DNA of 64,000 nt from JBHELG01 sp046263195 (lineage in GTDB: Bacteria; Actinomycetota; Nitriliruptoria; Nitriliruptorales; JAHWKO01). The stretch is from contig JBHELG010000108.1 of the NCBI GenBank assembly GCA_046263195.1, positions 1 through 64,000 on the forward strand. Direction: 5' to 3'. The notes under the pieces were generated by a model. The model did no database searches, was not told the DNA's origin, and saw only the letters and a list, made by a program, of their open reading frames with translations. Position numbers and translations under genes: made by a program. Positions within the stretch are counted from its first letter, which is position 1, and every line of letters starts with the position of its first letter. Shown here piece after piece: positions 51,135 to 60,585 of the stretch.

Positions 51135-53609
51135 TCACCCCCCGCCCCAGCCCTGGTCCTCGGGCTCACCGTCCTGCGGTCTGGGCTTGTCATGGCGCAT
51201 CTGCTCCATCCACTCCTGTGGTCGTCGCGCCAGGCGGGAGAGCCAGCGGCGCAGAAGGTTGCGGCTCCCCCCGTGACGACGCACGATGAGGAAGGGAGTG
51301 GAGGACCGCTGGGCCAGCTCCTCGCGAATGTCGCCGATGGACTCCTGATCATCGAGCCAGTGGTCACTGACCCCCATGACAAGGAAATCGTTGTGGGTCG
51401 CTCGCCGTGCTATGACCTCCGCAACGTCTCCCTCGACCGGCAGCGCCTTCGTCCACACTCCGCTGCGCTCGTATGCGTCCGCGGCCTGCTGTGCGAGTTG
51501 GGAGTCACCTTCCGCGGATCCTGGGCCGATCAGGGTCACTTCAGCATTCGCGGAGGCGCCCAGCCGGAGAGCGAGATCGAGGCCGGCGTCCTCGTGAAAG
51601 CCGCCACCATACGGCACGAGAATCCGGGCACGGTCGGGCAGCGCCATCGTCAGCCGATCCGGGGCGAAGAGCACCGCCACGTCGGCCTCGGCGTCGCGCA
51701 GCACGTCGCCTACGGTGCCTCCGAACAGCCGGTCGCCGAACACCGCCCGGTGGTGCCGAGAAGTACGAGGCCCGCCTCGCGTTCGTTCGAGACGCGAGCG
51801 ATCGTGTCCCCGATCGCCGAGGACGACACGACTAGCGGGACCGCCTGAAGCCCTCTCTCCTCGATCTGAGTGACCAGGGGACGCAGGCTGTCCGCAGCCT
51901 GCTCTATGAGGGACTCCTGCACGAAAGGTGTCATGGTGTAGCCCGACCCCGGAGGTTGGACGACGCGCAGGAGCGTGATCCCTGCCTGCTCAGCCTCGTG
52001 GCCGACGGCGAGCATGCTCGCCACCCGGGCAAGCTCGCCGGCAGTGTTGGGGTTGACAACAGGGACGAGGATGCGCCGCCTCGGCGGGGGGACGGCGGCT
52101 TCACCCTCCTCGGCCGCCTGCTCCGCGAGCAACTGTCTCTGCAGGTCGCGAGGGTAATGAAGGGCGAGCAGTGGCTCGGTCATGATGGTCGTGACAACCG
52201 CCATGATCACGAGCATGGCGAAGAGGGTCGACGGCAGAACACCGAGCTGCAGGCCGACGTTGAGGATGATGAGCTCGGTCAGACCCCGGCAGTTCATGAG
52301 CACACCGAGAGCGGACGACTCCCGCCAATTGAGGCCGACCACCCGAGCCGCCAGCGTCGTACGGCCCCACTTGCCGGCAATCGCCACGACCAGGACGAGC
52401 AGAGTGAGCAGCCAGAGCTGGGGCGAGCCGATGCGGCCGATCTCGGTCCGCAGCCCGCTGAAGGCGAAGAAGATCGGTAGGAGGAAGAGCACAGCGAAGT
52501 GTTCGACCTTCTCGGTGACCTCCCGCACGAAGGCCGGTCGATGTGGCATGACCGCTCCGAACAAGAACGCCCCGAAGATGACGTGAATCCCGATGCGGTC
52601 GGTTATGAGCGCGCTGAGGATGATCCCGATGAACAGCGCGGCCAGGATCCCGGCGCTGAGCCGGCCACGCTCCTCGTGGTAGCGAGCCAATCGCTGCATG
52701 AAGAGACGGACGCCGTAGATCATGAAGACGATGAACGCGAGGGACAGGGCGATCGTCACGAGGGCACCGGGCGGCGCCGGTTGCCCGTGCGATCGTCACG
52801 ACAACCGCGAGCATGCACCATGCGGTGACATCGTCCACCGCCGCGCAGGTGAGGGTCACGGCGCCGAGCTTCGTCTGTAGAGACCGCGCTCGGTCAGGAT
52901 CCGCGCGAGCACCGGGAAGGCCGTGATGCTCATCGACGCGCCGATGAACAGTCCGAACGAGGTGAATCGCCCCTCACCAGAACCCAGCATCGGGAAGAGA
53001 ACCAGGGCGAGCGCCACACCGGAAAGAAACGGGACGATGATGCTGGCGTGGCTGACCCATACCGCGGCGTGTCCCCTTCCGCGGATGAGGCGGATGTCGA
53101 GTTCGAGGCCCACGAGGAACATGAACAGGATGAGGCCCACGTTCGCCAGGAGATCGAGGAAAGGCATGATCTCCGCGGGGAAGAGGACCTCCTCAAACGG
53201 GGCCACACTGCACCGAGTGCCGAGGGGCCAGCAGGATTCCGGCGATGATCTCGCCGATCACCTGAGGCTGGTTGATCTTTCCATGGCAGCGCCGACCAGC
53301 CTCGCGGCGACGATGATGACGCTGGAGGCGAGCAGCAGCCGCCACAGCACGTTCGGCACCGCCGCCTACGGCCCCGCCGCCTGCCTCCTCAGGTGGAGGC
53401 GCCCGCAGGCCCCGGCCGACGGTGAGCAGGAACTGCAACGCGAGGAGAATGCTGACGACGAGCGCGGCGTAGAGGATTGCGATCCTCCTACGGTTGCCGC
53501 TACCGAAACGCTCGGAGGCGCCTCCTTGCCTGCACCGGCCTGCAGCTCGGCCTCTGCCAGGTCGTGGGTCTCCGGACGCCTGTCGCGTCCTCCTCTCCCC
53601 ATCTGGCAT
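51135..53609 (-). pseudogene. Kef-type cation/proton antiporter with UspA domain, multiply frameshifted
   Basis: Fragments in changing frames are collinear with a CPA2 (Kef-type) antiporter fused to Usp domains: ILYAALVVSILLALQFLL, VLWRLLLASSVIIVAARLVG, INQPQVIGEIIAGILL, FLVGLELDIRL, TCAAVDDVTAWCMLAVVV, SALITDRIGIHVIFGAFLFG, LGVLMNCRGLTELIILNVGLQ, then Usp segments ILVPVVNPNT and ARILVPYGGG. Breaks fall near 53340-53390, 53285, 53230, 53205, 52860, 52770 and 51745. Several look like single-base losses in short homopolymers. The residues between breaks remain well conserved, so either decay is recent or this stretch has assembly errors. Confidence 0.75.
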
Positions 53610-53715
53610 CCTCAGGTCAATGCGGATCTCTGCGACGCCAGTTCGGGTAGTGCCGAAGACGAGTGAACGGGCGAGGCCATCTCTGGGCCTCCTGGCCTGC
53701 CGCCCGCGCCCCGGC

Positions 53716-54405
53716 CTACCGCCCGGTAATCAGAGGAGGCGGATCCGCTTGGTCCGGCGGGTCGACGAGACCGAGGCGCATGGCTTTGGCGACCGCCTCG
53801 AGCCGGGATCCGACGTCGAGCTTGCCGAGCAGGTTGCGGACGTGCGTCTGCACCGTTTCGGCGCTGATACCGAGCGACTGGGCGATCGTGCGGTTCGTCT
53901 CCCCCTGGGCGAGGAGGGCAAGGACCTCCCGCTCTCGCGGCGAGAGGCTATCGCCGAGGAGCCGCGCGTACCAGTGGCGGTCGCGTGCTGCTGCCAGCGC
54001 TTGCAGACACCTTGCGGAGTCGGTCGCTGCGAGCAGGCTGGCTCCACCAGCGATGGTCCGAACGGCGGAGATGAGCTCGACTATTTCCACTGTCTTGTGA
54101 AAGACGGCCGCTGCTCCCGCCTCGATCGCCCGTCCGAGCTCGACGTCGTCGAGCAGTCCGGTGAGGACGAGGCAGGCCGTCGTGGGACTGTTGCGCCGGA
54201 TGTCTGCCAGGGCGTCTATTCCGTCGGCTCCTGGGAGATCGAGGTCGACGATCGCAACGTCGGGCCGGCGTTCGGCTGCGGCCTCGCCTGCCACGTCCCC
54301 TCTGCCGACGTGCGCGACAACCGTGAGGTCATCTTCGAGGGCCATGACGGCCTCGAGCGCTTGCCGGAAGCTGGCGTGGTCTTCGACGAGCATGAGCGTG
54401 ATCAT
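53716..54405 (-). CDS. NarL/LuxR-family response regulator
   Basis: The 229-residue protein has a receiver domain (MLVEDHASF, phospho-acceptor Asp54 in IVDLDLPGADG, Lys in VFHKTVEI) and a C-terminal LuxR HTH (LSPREREVLALLAQGETNRTIAQSL, ETVQTHVRNLLGKL). The ATG overlaps the histidine-kinase stop (ATGA), making them a pair. Targets are unknown. Confidence 0.93.
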   Translation of the reverse strand: MITLMLVEDHASFRQALEAVMALEDDLTVVAHVGRGDVAGEAAAERRPDVAIVDLDLPGADGIDALADIRRNSPTTACLVLTGLLDDVELGRAIEAGAAAVFHKTVEIVELISAVRTIAGGASLLAATDSARCLQALAAARDRHWYARLLGDSLSPREREVLALLAQGETNRTIAQSLGISAETVQTHVRNLLGKLDVGSRLEAVAKAMRLGLVDPPDQADPPPLITGR

Positions 54406-56012
54406 GAGGCCAGCTTCACCTCGATGACGACCCTCGCGCCGGTGCCTGCTGCTTCATCCACCGTCTCGATTCGCAGTGAGCCATCATGAGCTTGCGCTAT
54501 ACGCGAGGCCACATACAGCCCCACGCCCCGGCCCTCCGTCTCCCTTCCACTCACACCACGGGCGTAGCGGCGCAGCACCCGCTGACGCTCCTCTCCGGGG
54601 ATGCCGGGACCTTCGTCGCTGATGGCCAATTGGTAGCGGCCAGTGTCGAGGATGTGCCCCTCGATCGTGATCGGACTGTCCGCTGGCGAGTATCGAATGG
54701 CGTTCCCGAGGACGTTCCGCAGAGCTTGGCCGAGTCGAACGGGATCCGCTTCGACGAGGGCGTCACTGCACTGCAGCGACACGGAATGGCCGTCGGGGAT
54801 GCCTTGAGCAAAGCGGACAAGGTCCTCGAGGATCGGGCGGATGCGTACCGGTCGGAGCTGGCAGCGGAACTCGCTCAGCTCGAGGTCGCGGAGTTCTTCC
54901 ATGCGGGCCACGAGTTCCATGAGCCGGTTCGCCTCCGCCTTTATGCCCAAGATCGCTTGCCTGCGTCTGTCGGCTGCTGTCGACGTCTCGAGCACGTGGG
55001 AATACGCCCGGATGGTGGCGATCGGTGTGGCGAGTTCGTGGGAGACGATGGTGCGGAAGTCATGCTCGTGCTCAGCGAAGGCGCGCAGGTCCTCGAGCAG
55101 GGCCTGCTGGCTGCGCAGGTCGCGCTGCTGCTCTTGGAGTGCCACCGAGCGGCTGCGGTACAGCCGCTTCAGCTGAACGAAGGCACCACCGACCAGCAGC
55201 AGAAAGGACACAAACCTCAGCGGGTCCGCGGTTGTGAGAATCGGACCGAGGAACGCGGGATAGAGGATCTCGTGGATCTGGGCGAACACCTGGACGATGA
55301 GCGCCAGGGACAGCCAGATGTACTCCGGGGCGAGGTTGCGCAGATAGAGCCGACCGGCGAGGCCCGCCCCGACCGCGAACAGCGCGGCGGGCGCCAACTG
55401 CAGGAAGATGTGGAGTTCAGGCCCGGTCACGACCACCGCCGGTGCGAGCGGACTACCGGTGATGTGCACATGGGTCGGCAAACGGCTTGCCATCACGGCG
55501 AGCCCGCCCTCGACGAGTGCGAGCAGGCCGAGTCCCAGTGCGAGGTAGCGGACGAGCCCCATGCGGGGCCGTTCGAGCCCAACGCAGACGAACAGGGCGC
55601 TGATCACCCACCGGGCGGCGACCCAAGGGTAGAAGGCGAGCTCGTGGCTCGGTGTGACCTCGTTCGCGGCGAACACGGGAAGCACACCGAAGAATCCGTT
55701 CGAGACCGCGAGCACGGTGAGGGCGGCCGCAAACGCGTTGCGCGCCGGCCTCACGTCGATCTCGTTCGGCACGGCGAGTATGAGAGCCGCGAACAACACC
55801 GCCCCGGCGCCGGCAAGCTCGAGGAGCGGGCGCAGGTTCGGCAAGAAGAGCGAGAGCCGAAGCCCGGGGCTGACGAGCGTGGCGATGGTGAGACCGGCCC
55901 CCAAGGTCAGAGCCGCAACCTGAGCGACACGCAAGAGAAGGCGGTGACGCGGCAGGGCGGGCCCCGGGGCCCACGCCTCAGCCCTCCGGTGTGACATGTT
56001 GGTTCCGGTCAC
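54402..56012 (-). CDS. Sensor histidine kinase with multi-helix membrane sensor
   Basis: The 536-residue protein has roughly eight hydrophobic segments in the first 290 residues (VAQVAALTLGAGLTIATLV, GAGAVLFAALILAV, FLLLVGGAFVQL among them), in a MASE-like arrangement with no large periplasmic loop. A coiled-coil linker and the H box FRTIVSHELATPIATI follow, then the HATPase (LRNVLGNAIRYSPA, ISDEGPGIPGEE, GRGVGLYVAS). It probably senses a membrane or small-molecule signal. The start is GTG 56012 or ATG 55997. Confidence 0.9.
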   Translation of the reverse strand: MTGTNMSHRRAEAWAPGPALPRHRLLLRVAQVAALTLGAGLTIATLVSPGLRLSLFLPNLRPLLELAGAGAVLFAALILAVPNEIDVRPARNAFAAALTVLAVSNGFFGVLPVFAANEVTPSHELAFYPWVAARWVISALFVCVGLERPRMGLVRYLALGLGLLALVEGGLAVMASRLPTHVHITGSPLAPAVVVTGPELHIFLQLAPAALFAVGAGLAGRLYLRNLAPEYIWLSLALIVQVFAQIHEILYPAFLGPILTTADPLRFVSFLLLVGGAFVQLKRLYRSRSVALQEQQRDLRSQQALLEDLRAFAEHEHDFRTIVSHELATPIATIRAYSHVLETSTAADRRRQAILGIKAEANRLMELVARMEELRDLELSEFRCQLRPVRIRPILEDLVRFAQGIPDGHSVSLQCSDALVEADPVRLGQALRNVLGNAIRYSPADSPITIEGHILDTGRYQLAISDEGPGIPGEERQRVLRRYARGVSGRETEGRGVGLYVASRIAQAHDGSLRIETVDEAAGTGARVVIEVKLAS

Positions 56013-56336
56013 CCATGCTCATTCAGCTCCGACTGTGCCGGTAGTGGCCGCTCTGCGACGGTTCCCACCCATACCGGTCCTCGACTCCCTCGCGGATCCT
56101 TTGGCACGGCTGCTTTTCGCCTCACACGATCCTCGCCCACATTCTCGTATGCCTGGGCGGGCCGTGCTCCGGCCCGACTCCGGGGGGCGGCCCCGACAAG
56201 CGTTGCAGCGCCCGACCCGCGGACGCTCGCAGGCCTCGGACGTCTTCCGGCCCGGCTATCCGTGATGCCCGGCCTGCCTAACTGATGGACGGGTGACATA
56301 TGTGACTGGTGACCCAGTACACGCAATAATGACAAC
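56013..56336. promoter_or_regulatory. Divergent promoter region, HK and lipase
   Basis: This 324-base gap contains AATAAT at 56325-56330, six bases before the lipase GTG, suggesting a leaderless lipase transcript. ACATATGT at 56296-56303 is a self-complementary octamer. No other element is evident. Confidence 0.35.
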
Positions 56337-57236
56337 GTGCCCAACACCGGGACTCCCAATACCGGGACGTACGACGTCCGACCGCGCGACGGACCTGCTC
56401 GCCTGCAGCAGCAGCTCGGAGCCGCGCTGGCCGAACTGTTGCGACCCGGGACATATGTGGGGGCAGCCCGGGAGACTCTCTTCGCGCTCGTGCACGCCGC
56501 TGTGCATCCATTGGGGCTCTTGTCGGTGGAGGCACTTCAGGACGCCTTGGATGCCGAACGGGCGGTGGAGGCCATAGACCAGCGGCTCGCGCCGTCCACC
56601 GCGGCGATGCCTATCCTCCTCCTGCACGGCTACGTCATGAACCACAGCGCCTTCCTGGTCATGCGCCAGGCGCTGACGGAGGCCGGCTTTCGGCATGTGC
56701 GTGCCTTCAGCTATCCACAGTTCACGCACGGTGTCCCAGAGATCGCGCGAATGCTCAAGGTCGAAGTCGAGCGTGCGCTCGAAGCCGCCGGTGCGGAGAG
56801 GTGCAGCATCGTGGGCCACTCTTTGGGTGGGATCGTGGCCCGCTACTACGCCCAAGTCCTGGGAGGGGAGAATACGCTCGATACCGTGGTCACATTGGGC
56901 ACGCCGCACATGGGCACGTACGCGGCACACTTCGGCGTCGGACCGGTGGCGATGCAGCTGACCTATCAATCGCCGTTCCTGAACGAGCTGAGACGAACGA
57001 CTCGACCCAGCAGCGTCCGCTACATCTCCTATTACTCCGACCTGGACTTGTTCGTCGTGCCGGCGATCAGTGCGAAGTTGACGGACCCCTCGTTGCAGGC
57101 GACGAACATTCGTGTCCGCGACATCGGCCATCTGTCAATGCTGCTCTCGGGTGAGGTGGTGCAGAGCGTGGTCGATTATCTCGCCCACCCGGAACGCAGC
57201 CGGCCGACTACCAGGAGCTCAGCCGCCCCGGCCTGA
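56337..57236 (+). CDS. Triacylglycerol-lipase-like alpha/beta-hydrolase
   Basis: The 299-residue protein has the oxyanion strand ILLLHGYVMNHSAFLVM, nucleophile elbow SIVGHSLGGIVARYYAQ (Ser), the later Asp in YYSDLDLFVVP and the His in DIGHLSMLLSG. It resembles bacterial lipases/acyl-ester hydrolases with a helical N-terminal region (LQQQLGAALAELLRPGTY). No signal peptide is visible, so it may act in the cytosol or be exported by another route. GTG 56337. Confidence 0.88.
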   Translation: MPNTGTPNTGTYDVRPRDGPARLQQQLGAALAELLRPGTYVGAARETLFALVHAAVHPLGLLSVEALQDALDAERAVEAIDQRLAPSTAAMPILLLHGYVMNHSAFLVMRQALTEAGFRHVRAFSYPQFTHGVPEIARMLKVEVERALEAAGAERCSIVGHSLGGIVARYYAQVLGGENTLDTVVTLGTPHMGTYAAHFGVGPVAMQLTYQSPFLNELRRTTRPSSVRYISYYSDLDLFVVPAISAKLTDPSLQATNIRVRDIGHLSMLLSGEVVQSVVDYLAHPERSRPTTRSSAAPA

Positions 57237-57289
57237 AACCGTAGCGCGCTTCGTGGGCCAAGATCTGCCAGTTCAGACCGTGCAGCTGC

Positions 57290-58381
57290 TCAGCGGCTGT
57301 CCGACAAGAATCGGCGCAACCGCTGCACAGCGAGGTGGAGATTTGCGAGCGGCACGTACTCACCGACCTGGTGAGATTGGCTCGTCAGCCCTGGCCCGTA
57401 GTTCAGCGCTGGCACCCCCGCCGCACTGAAGCGCGCCACATCCGTCCACGCCTGTTTGCCCGCGACCCGTGCGGCTGCTGCCCTCCGGAAGGCACCTACG
57501 AGGGGGGAGTCGAGGAGGGGCGGCGCGGGAGGTGCCCGGTCGACGACCTCTACCGCCCCACGGCCCCCAACCCATGCCCGCAACTCCGCTTCCGCCTCGT
57601 CCAACCCTCGATTGGGGGCAAAGCGGTAATTGAGGTTCACGTTGAAGCGGCCTGGGACGAGGTTGCGGGCATTGTCCGTCCAGGCCTGGGTTGCGGTCAG
57701 CACCTCCCGATAGAGGATGCCGTCGACGTGTACATCGACTGGCGAGCGTCGGTGGATCTCAGCCAGCGTCTCACCGGCCTTGGTCAGCGCGTTATCGCCG
57801 CTCCAGGGACGCGCGGAGTGTGCCTGCCGTCCCAGGAATGTCAGCCGGGCGTGCAGCCCGCCGAGGCAGCCAAGGTGGACCTCGAGATCCGTCGCTTCGA
57901 GCACTATGGCGAGGCCGGCTTCCTTGAGCCAGGGGACGGCGCTGAGCACTTCCGCGAGTCCGTTGCGTTCCTCGGGACCTTCCTCGCCGGAGTAGAGGAC
58001 GAGTACCGGCGCGTATGGTGACAGGGACCGCAGGGCCGTGTCGCGGAACACTGCCTCGGCGACAACGATGCCTCCCTTCATGTCGGAAGTGCCGCGACCG
58101 ACCACGATCACACCATCAGGGCGCCGCTCGATGCGGGGCGTGGCGTCAGCCTCCGTGGGGGGTACGACGTCGAGGTGTCCCACGAGCAGGACCAGGGGGC
58201 GCTCGTCTGGCTCCCCGACGATCAGGTTGTCGCCGACCCGCACGAGTGCTTCGTCGGCGTACTCGTCCGCCAGCGCATCCGCGAGTGGGGCCTCCTGACC
58301 GGTCACGCTGAGGTAGCCGCAGAGCTCGACGAGACGGGCTGCGAGGTCGAAGCCAGGAAGTTCCTCGTCGGCTGTCCTCAC
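57290..58381 (-). CDS. dapE: Succinyl-diaminopimelate desuccinylase
   Basis: DapE releases LL-diaminopimelate for lysine and peptidoglycan. The 363-residue M20-type metallopeptidase has LVGHLDVVPP (metal His/Asp), GRGTSDMKGGIVVAE, LYSGEEGPEERNGLAEV (catalytic and metal Glu), LGCLGGLHARLTFLGRQAHSARPW and WTDVARFSAAGVPALNYGPGL. It follows dapD directly; the GTG overlaps the dapD stop. It is the actinobacterial-length form. Confidence 0.95.
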   Translation of the reverse strand: MRTADEELPGFDLAARLVELCGYLSVTGQEAPLADALADEYADEALVRVGDNLIVGEPDERPLVLLVGHLDVVPPTEADATPRIERRPDGVIVVGRGTSDMKGGIVVAEAVFRDTALRSLSPYAPVLVLYSGEEGPEERNGLAEVLSAVPWLKEAGLAIVLEATDLEVHLGCLGGLHARLTFLGRQAHSARPWSGDNALTKAGETLAEIHRRSPVDVHVDGILYREVLTATQAWTDNARNLVPGRFNVNLNYRFAPNRGLDEAEAELRAWVGGRGAVEVVDRAPPAPPLLDSPLVGAFRRAAAARVAGKQAWTDVARFSAAGVPALNYGPGLTSQSHQVGEYVPLANLHLAVQRLRRFLSDSR

Positions 58382-59202
58382 ACCTGGACCTGGAAATCCC
58401 GCAACACCTCGTTCAGAGTCGTCTTGCGGTCCGTGGACTCCGTCCGCTCACCGACCACGAGGGCGCAGGGCAACTCGTAGGTGCCGGCGGGAAAGCTCTT
58501 CGGCCGTGTGCCAGGTACCACTACCGCACGAGCCGGTACCCGTCCCCGGTAGGTCACGGGCTGCGATCCCGTGACGTCGATGATCGGGGTGGACGAGGTG
58601 ATGACCGTGTTCGCGCCGATCACCGCTTCCCGACCGACGAGCGTCCCCTCGACGATGACACAGCGGGAACCGATGAAGGCACCGTCCTCGATGATCACCG
58701 GTCGCGCGGACAGCGGCTCGAGCACCCCTCCTATCCCAACCCCGCCCGAGAGGTGCACGTCGCGGCCGATCTGTGCACAGGACCCCACGGTGGCCCACGT
58801 GTCGACCATGGACCCGGCCCCGACCCGGGCACCGATGTTCACGTAGCTGGGCATGAGGACGACGCCTCGTTCGAGGAACGACCCGTATCGCGCCACCGCC
58901 GGCGGCACGACCCGCACTCCGGCTGCCGCGAAGCCCTGCTTGACCGGGATCTTGTCGTGATACTCGAACGGCCCGACCTCCATGACCCGCATCTGCGCGA
59001 CGGCGAAATAGAGGAGGATCGCCTGCTTCACCCAGTCGTGCACGGTCCACTCGCCGTCAGCCTCCTGGCTCGCAACCCGCACCTGGCCCTCGTCGAGCAG
59101 GGTGAGCGTGTCGTGGACGGCACGTTGCACTTCCGAGGCTCTCCAGGCATTGCCAGCGGCCTCGTATGCCTCACGTATCGTCTCTCGAAGGTCGTCGGTC
59201 AA
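58378..59202 (-). CDS. dapD: Tetrahydrodipicolinate N-succinyltransferase
   Basis: DapD adds succinyl from succinyl-CoA to tetrahydrodipicolinate. The 274-residue protein has a helical N terminus and a left-handed beta helix of hexapeptide repeats, seen in MVDTWATVGSCAQIG, VHLSGGVGIGGVLEP and IIEDGAFIGSRCVIVEG, then ALVVGERTESTDRKTTLNEVLRDF. It forms a trimer in known cases. dapD-dapE is an operon; dapC follows upstream on the same strand. Confidence 0.96.
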   Translation of the reverse strand: MTDDLRETIREAYEAAGNAWRASEVQRAVHDTLTLLDEGQVRVASQEADGEWTVHDWVKQAILLYFAVAQMRVMEVGPFEYHDKIPVKQGFAAAGVRVVPPAVARYGSFLERGVVLMPSYVNIGARVGAGSMVDTWATVGSCAQIGRDVHLSGGVGIGGVLEPLSARPVIIEDGAFIGSRCVIVEGTLVGREAVIGANTVITSSTPIIDVTGSQPVTYRGRVPARAVVVPGTRPKSFPAGTYELPCALVVGERTESTDRKTTLNEVLRDFQVQV

Positions 59203-59273
59203 GGGCAGGTCCCTCCCACCTTCGGGCGACGCTCGCCTCGGCCCGTGGCACGTCGAACGCTACCCGCTCTGGT

Positions 59274-60449
59274 TCACACTGGGAGCCTGCCTGCGAGCAG
59301 GGCTTCGTTCCAGCGTTCCACTGCCGCAGCGCATTCCGAGACGGTCGGCGAGAGGGCCAGCCGCACCCATCCGGCCCCGCTCGGACCGAACGCCCGCCCT
59401 GAGGAGGCGAGGATGCGCTCGTGAAGCAGCGCCTCCACGTAGCCGACGTCGTCGCCCCGCGGGGCGCGGAACCAGACGTAGAAGGTGGCCGCACTGCCCG
59501 AGACCTCCAGCCCGATGCCTTTCAGGAAGGGCAGGACGATCGCGCGCTTCTCGGCGAAGACGCGTCGGCGTGCCTCGACGTGTTCCTGGTCCGACCATGC
59601 CGCCACCGCCGCCGCCTGGACGAAGGTCGGAGAGGCGGTTCCGACGTTGGGACGGAGCAACCTCAGCCGGCCGATGAGTTGGGGGTCACCGACCACGGCG
59701 CCACAGCGGTAGCCCGTCATCCCCGAGCGCTTCGACAGCGACACGAAGGCGAGAACCCCGGTCAGGTCGCCGTCGAGGGCTTCGAGGATAGAGGCGGGAG
59801 GGGAGTCGAACCAGATCTCCTGGTAGCACTCGTCGGAGCAGATCAGGATGTCATGGGTGCGGGCGGTCTCCACCTGTCGACGGTAGTAGTCGACGTCGAC
59901 CGCGGCCCCCGTGGGATTGTGGGGATAGTTCACCCAGGCGATGCAGGCACGCTCGAGCTGCCGTGATGCCAAGGAGTCGAGTTCGAGACGCCAACCGCGG
60001 TCGGAGGTGAGCGTCACCGGGTCAGATTCCCCGCCTGCGAACAGGGTTCCGCGTTCGTACACCGGATACCCGGGCTCCCCCCATAGGACGTGGCGCCGCG
60101 GCCCGTGGGGATCGATGACCGCCAGCGGCAGGTGGAAGATCGCCTCCTTACTGCCGGCGCTCGGCATGATGTGCGCATCGGGCTCGACGGAGACCCCGTG
60201 ACGACGTTCCAGCCACGCGGCGATGGCCTCGCGCAGTTCCCGCCGGCCGGCCGCAGTCGGATAGCGGCTGACCGGCGGCACGGACTCGACGAGCGCACGG
60301 CGAATGAACGCCGGCGTCGGCTCGACGGGGTCACCTATCGAGAAGTCGTAGAAAGGCCCGCCCTCAGCCCGCAGAACCTGGGCGAGCTCCTGCAGGGGTG
60401 CGAGCGGGTAGTCGCCGAGGCGGTCGAGGGCGGGGTTCGAGGTGACCAT
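59274..60449 (-). CDS. dapC: N-succinyldiaminopimelate aminotransferase
   Basis: DapC transaminates the succinylated keto acid in lysine synthesis. The 391-residue fold-type I PLP enzyme has FYDFSIGDPVEPTPAFI, SAGSKEAIFHLPLAVIDP, WVNYPHNPTGAAVD, CSDECYQEIWFD and the PLP-lysine motif SLSKRSGMTGYRCG. The actinobacterial DapC type is supported by the neighbouring dapD and dapE. ATG 60449 is preceded by TACCCT (60457-60462) at 7 bases, so the transcript may be leaderless. Confidence 0.93.
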   Translation of the reverse strand: MVTSNPALDRLGDYPLAPLQELAQVLRAEGGPFYDFSIGDPVEPTPAFIRRALVESVPPVSRYPTAAGRRELREAIAAWLERRHGVSVEPDAHIMPSAGSKEAIFHLPLAVIDPHGPRRHVLWGEPGYPVYERGTLFAGGESDPVTLTSDRGWRLELDSLASRQLERACIAWVNYPHNPTGAAVDVDYYRRQVETARTHDILICSDECYQEIWFDSPPASILEALDGDLTGVLAFVSLSKRSGMTGYRCGAVVGDPQLIGRLRLLRPNVGTASPTFVQAAAVAAWSDQEHVEARRRVFAEKRAIVLPFLKGIGLEVSGSAATFYVWFRAPRGDDVGYVEALLHERILASSGRAFGPSGAGWVRLALSPTVSECAAAVERWNEALLAGRLPV

Positions 60450-60456
60450 GGCCGGG

Positions 60457-60462
60457 AGGGTA
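60457..60462 (-). promoter_or_regulatory. -10-like box placing the transcript start at the dapC ATG
   Basis: On the minus strand TACCCT (TANNNT) ends seven bases before the dapC ATG, with no ribosome binding site between. This fits leaderless transcription. Confidence 0.35.
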
Positions 60463-60573
60463 CGCGAGTGTGAGGAAGAGGCCGAAAAGGTTCTCCGAGC
60501 GGTTCCGGGGCGACAAGCTGCATTGCGCTGCCCCGCCTGTGAGCCGCCCCACGGTGGCAGGCCTACTGCCGTG

Positions 60574-60579
60574 TAATCT
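60574..60579 (+). promoter_or_regulatory. -10-like box placing the transcript start at the serB GTG
   Basis: TAATCT ends six bases before the serB GTG at 60586, and no ribosome binding site intervenes. This fits a leaderless mRNA. Confidence 0.45.
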
Positions 60580-60585
60580 GAGGCC

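Noticed and set aside
54486..55994. 500-codon open frame opposite the histidine kinase
   Set aside because: Low-complexity acidic and Gln/Arg-rich translation with no domains; a shadow of the kinase gene.
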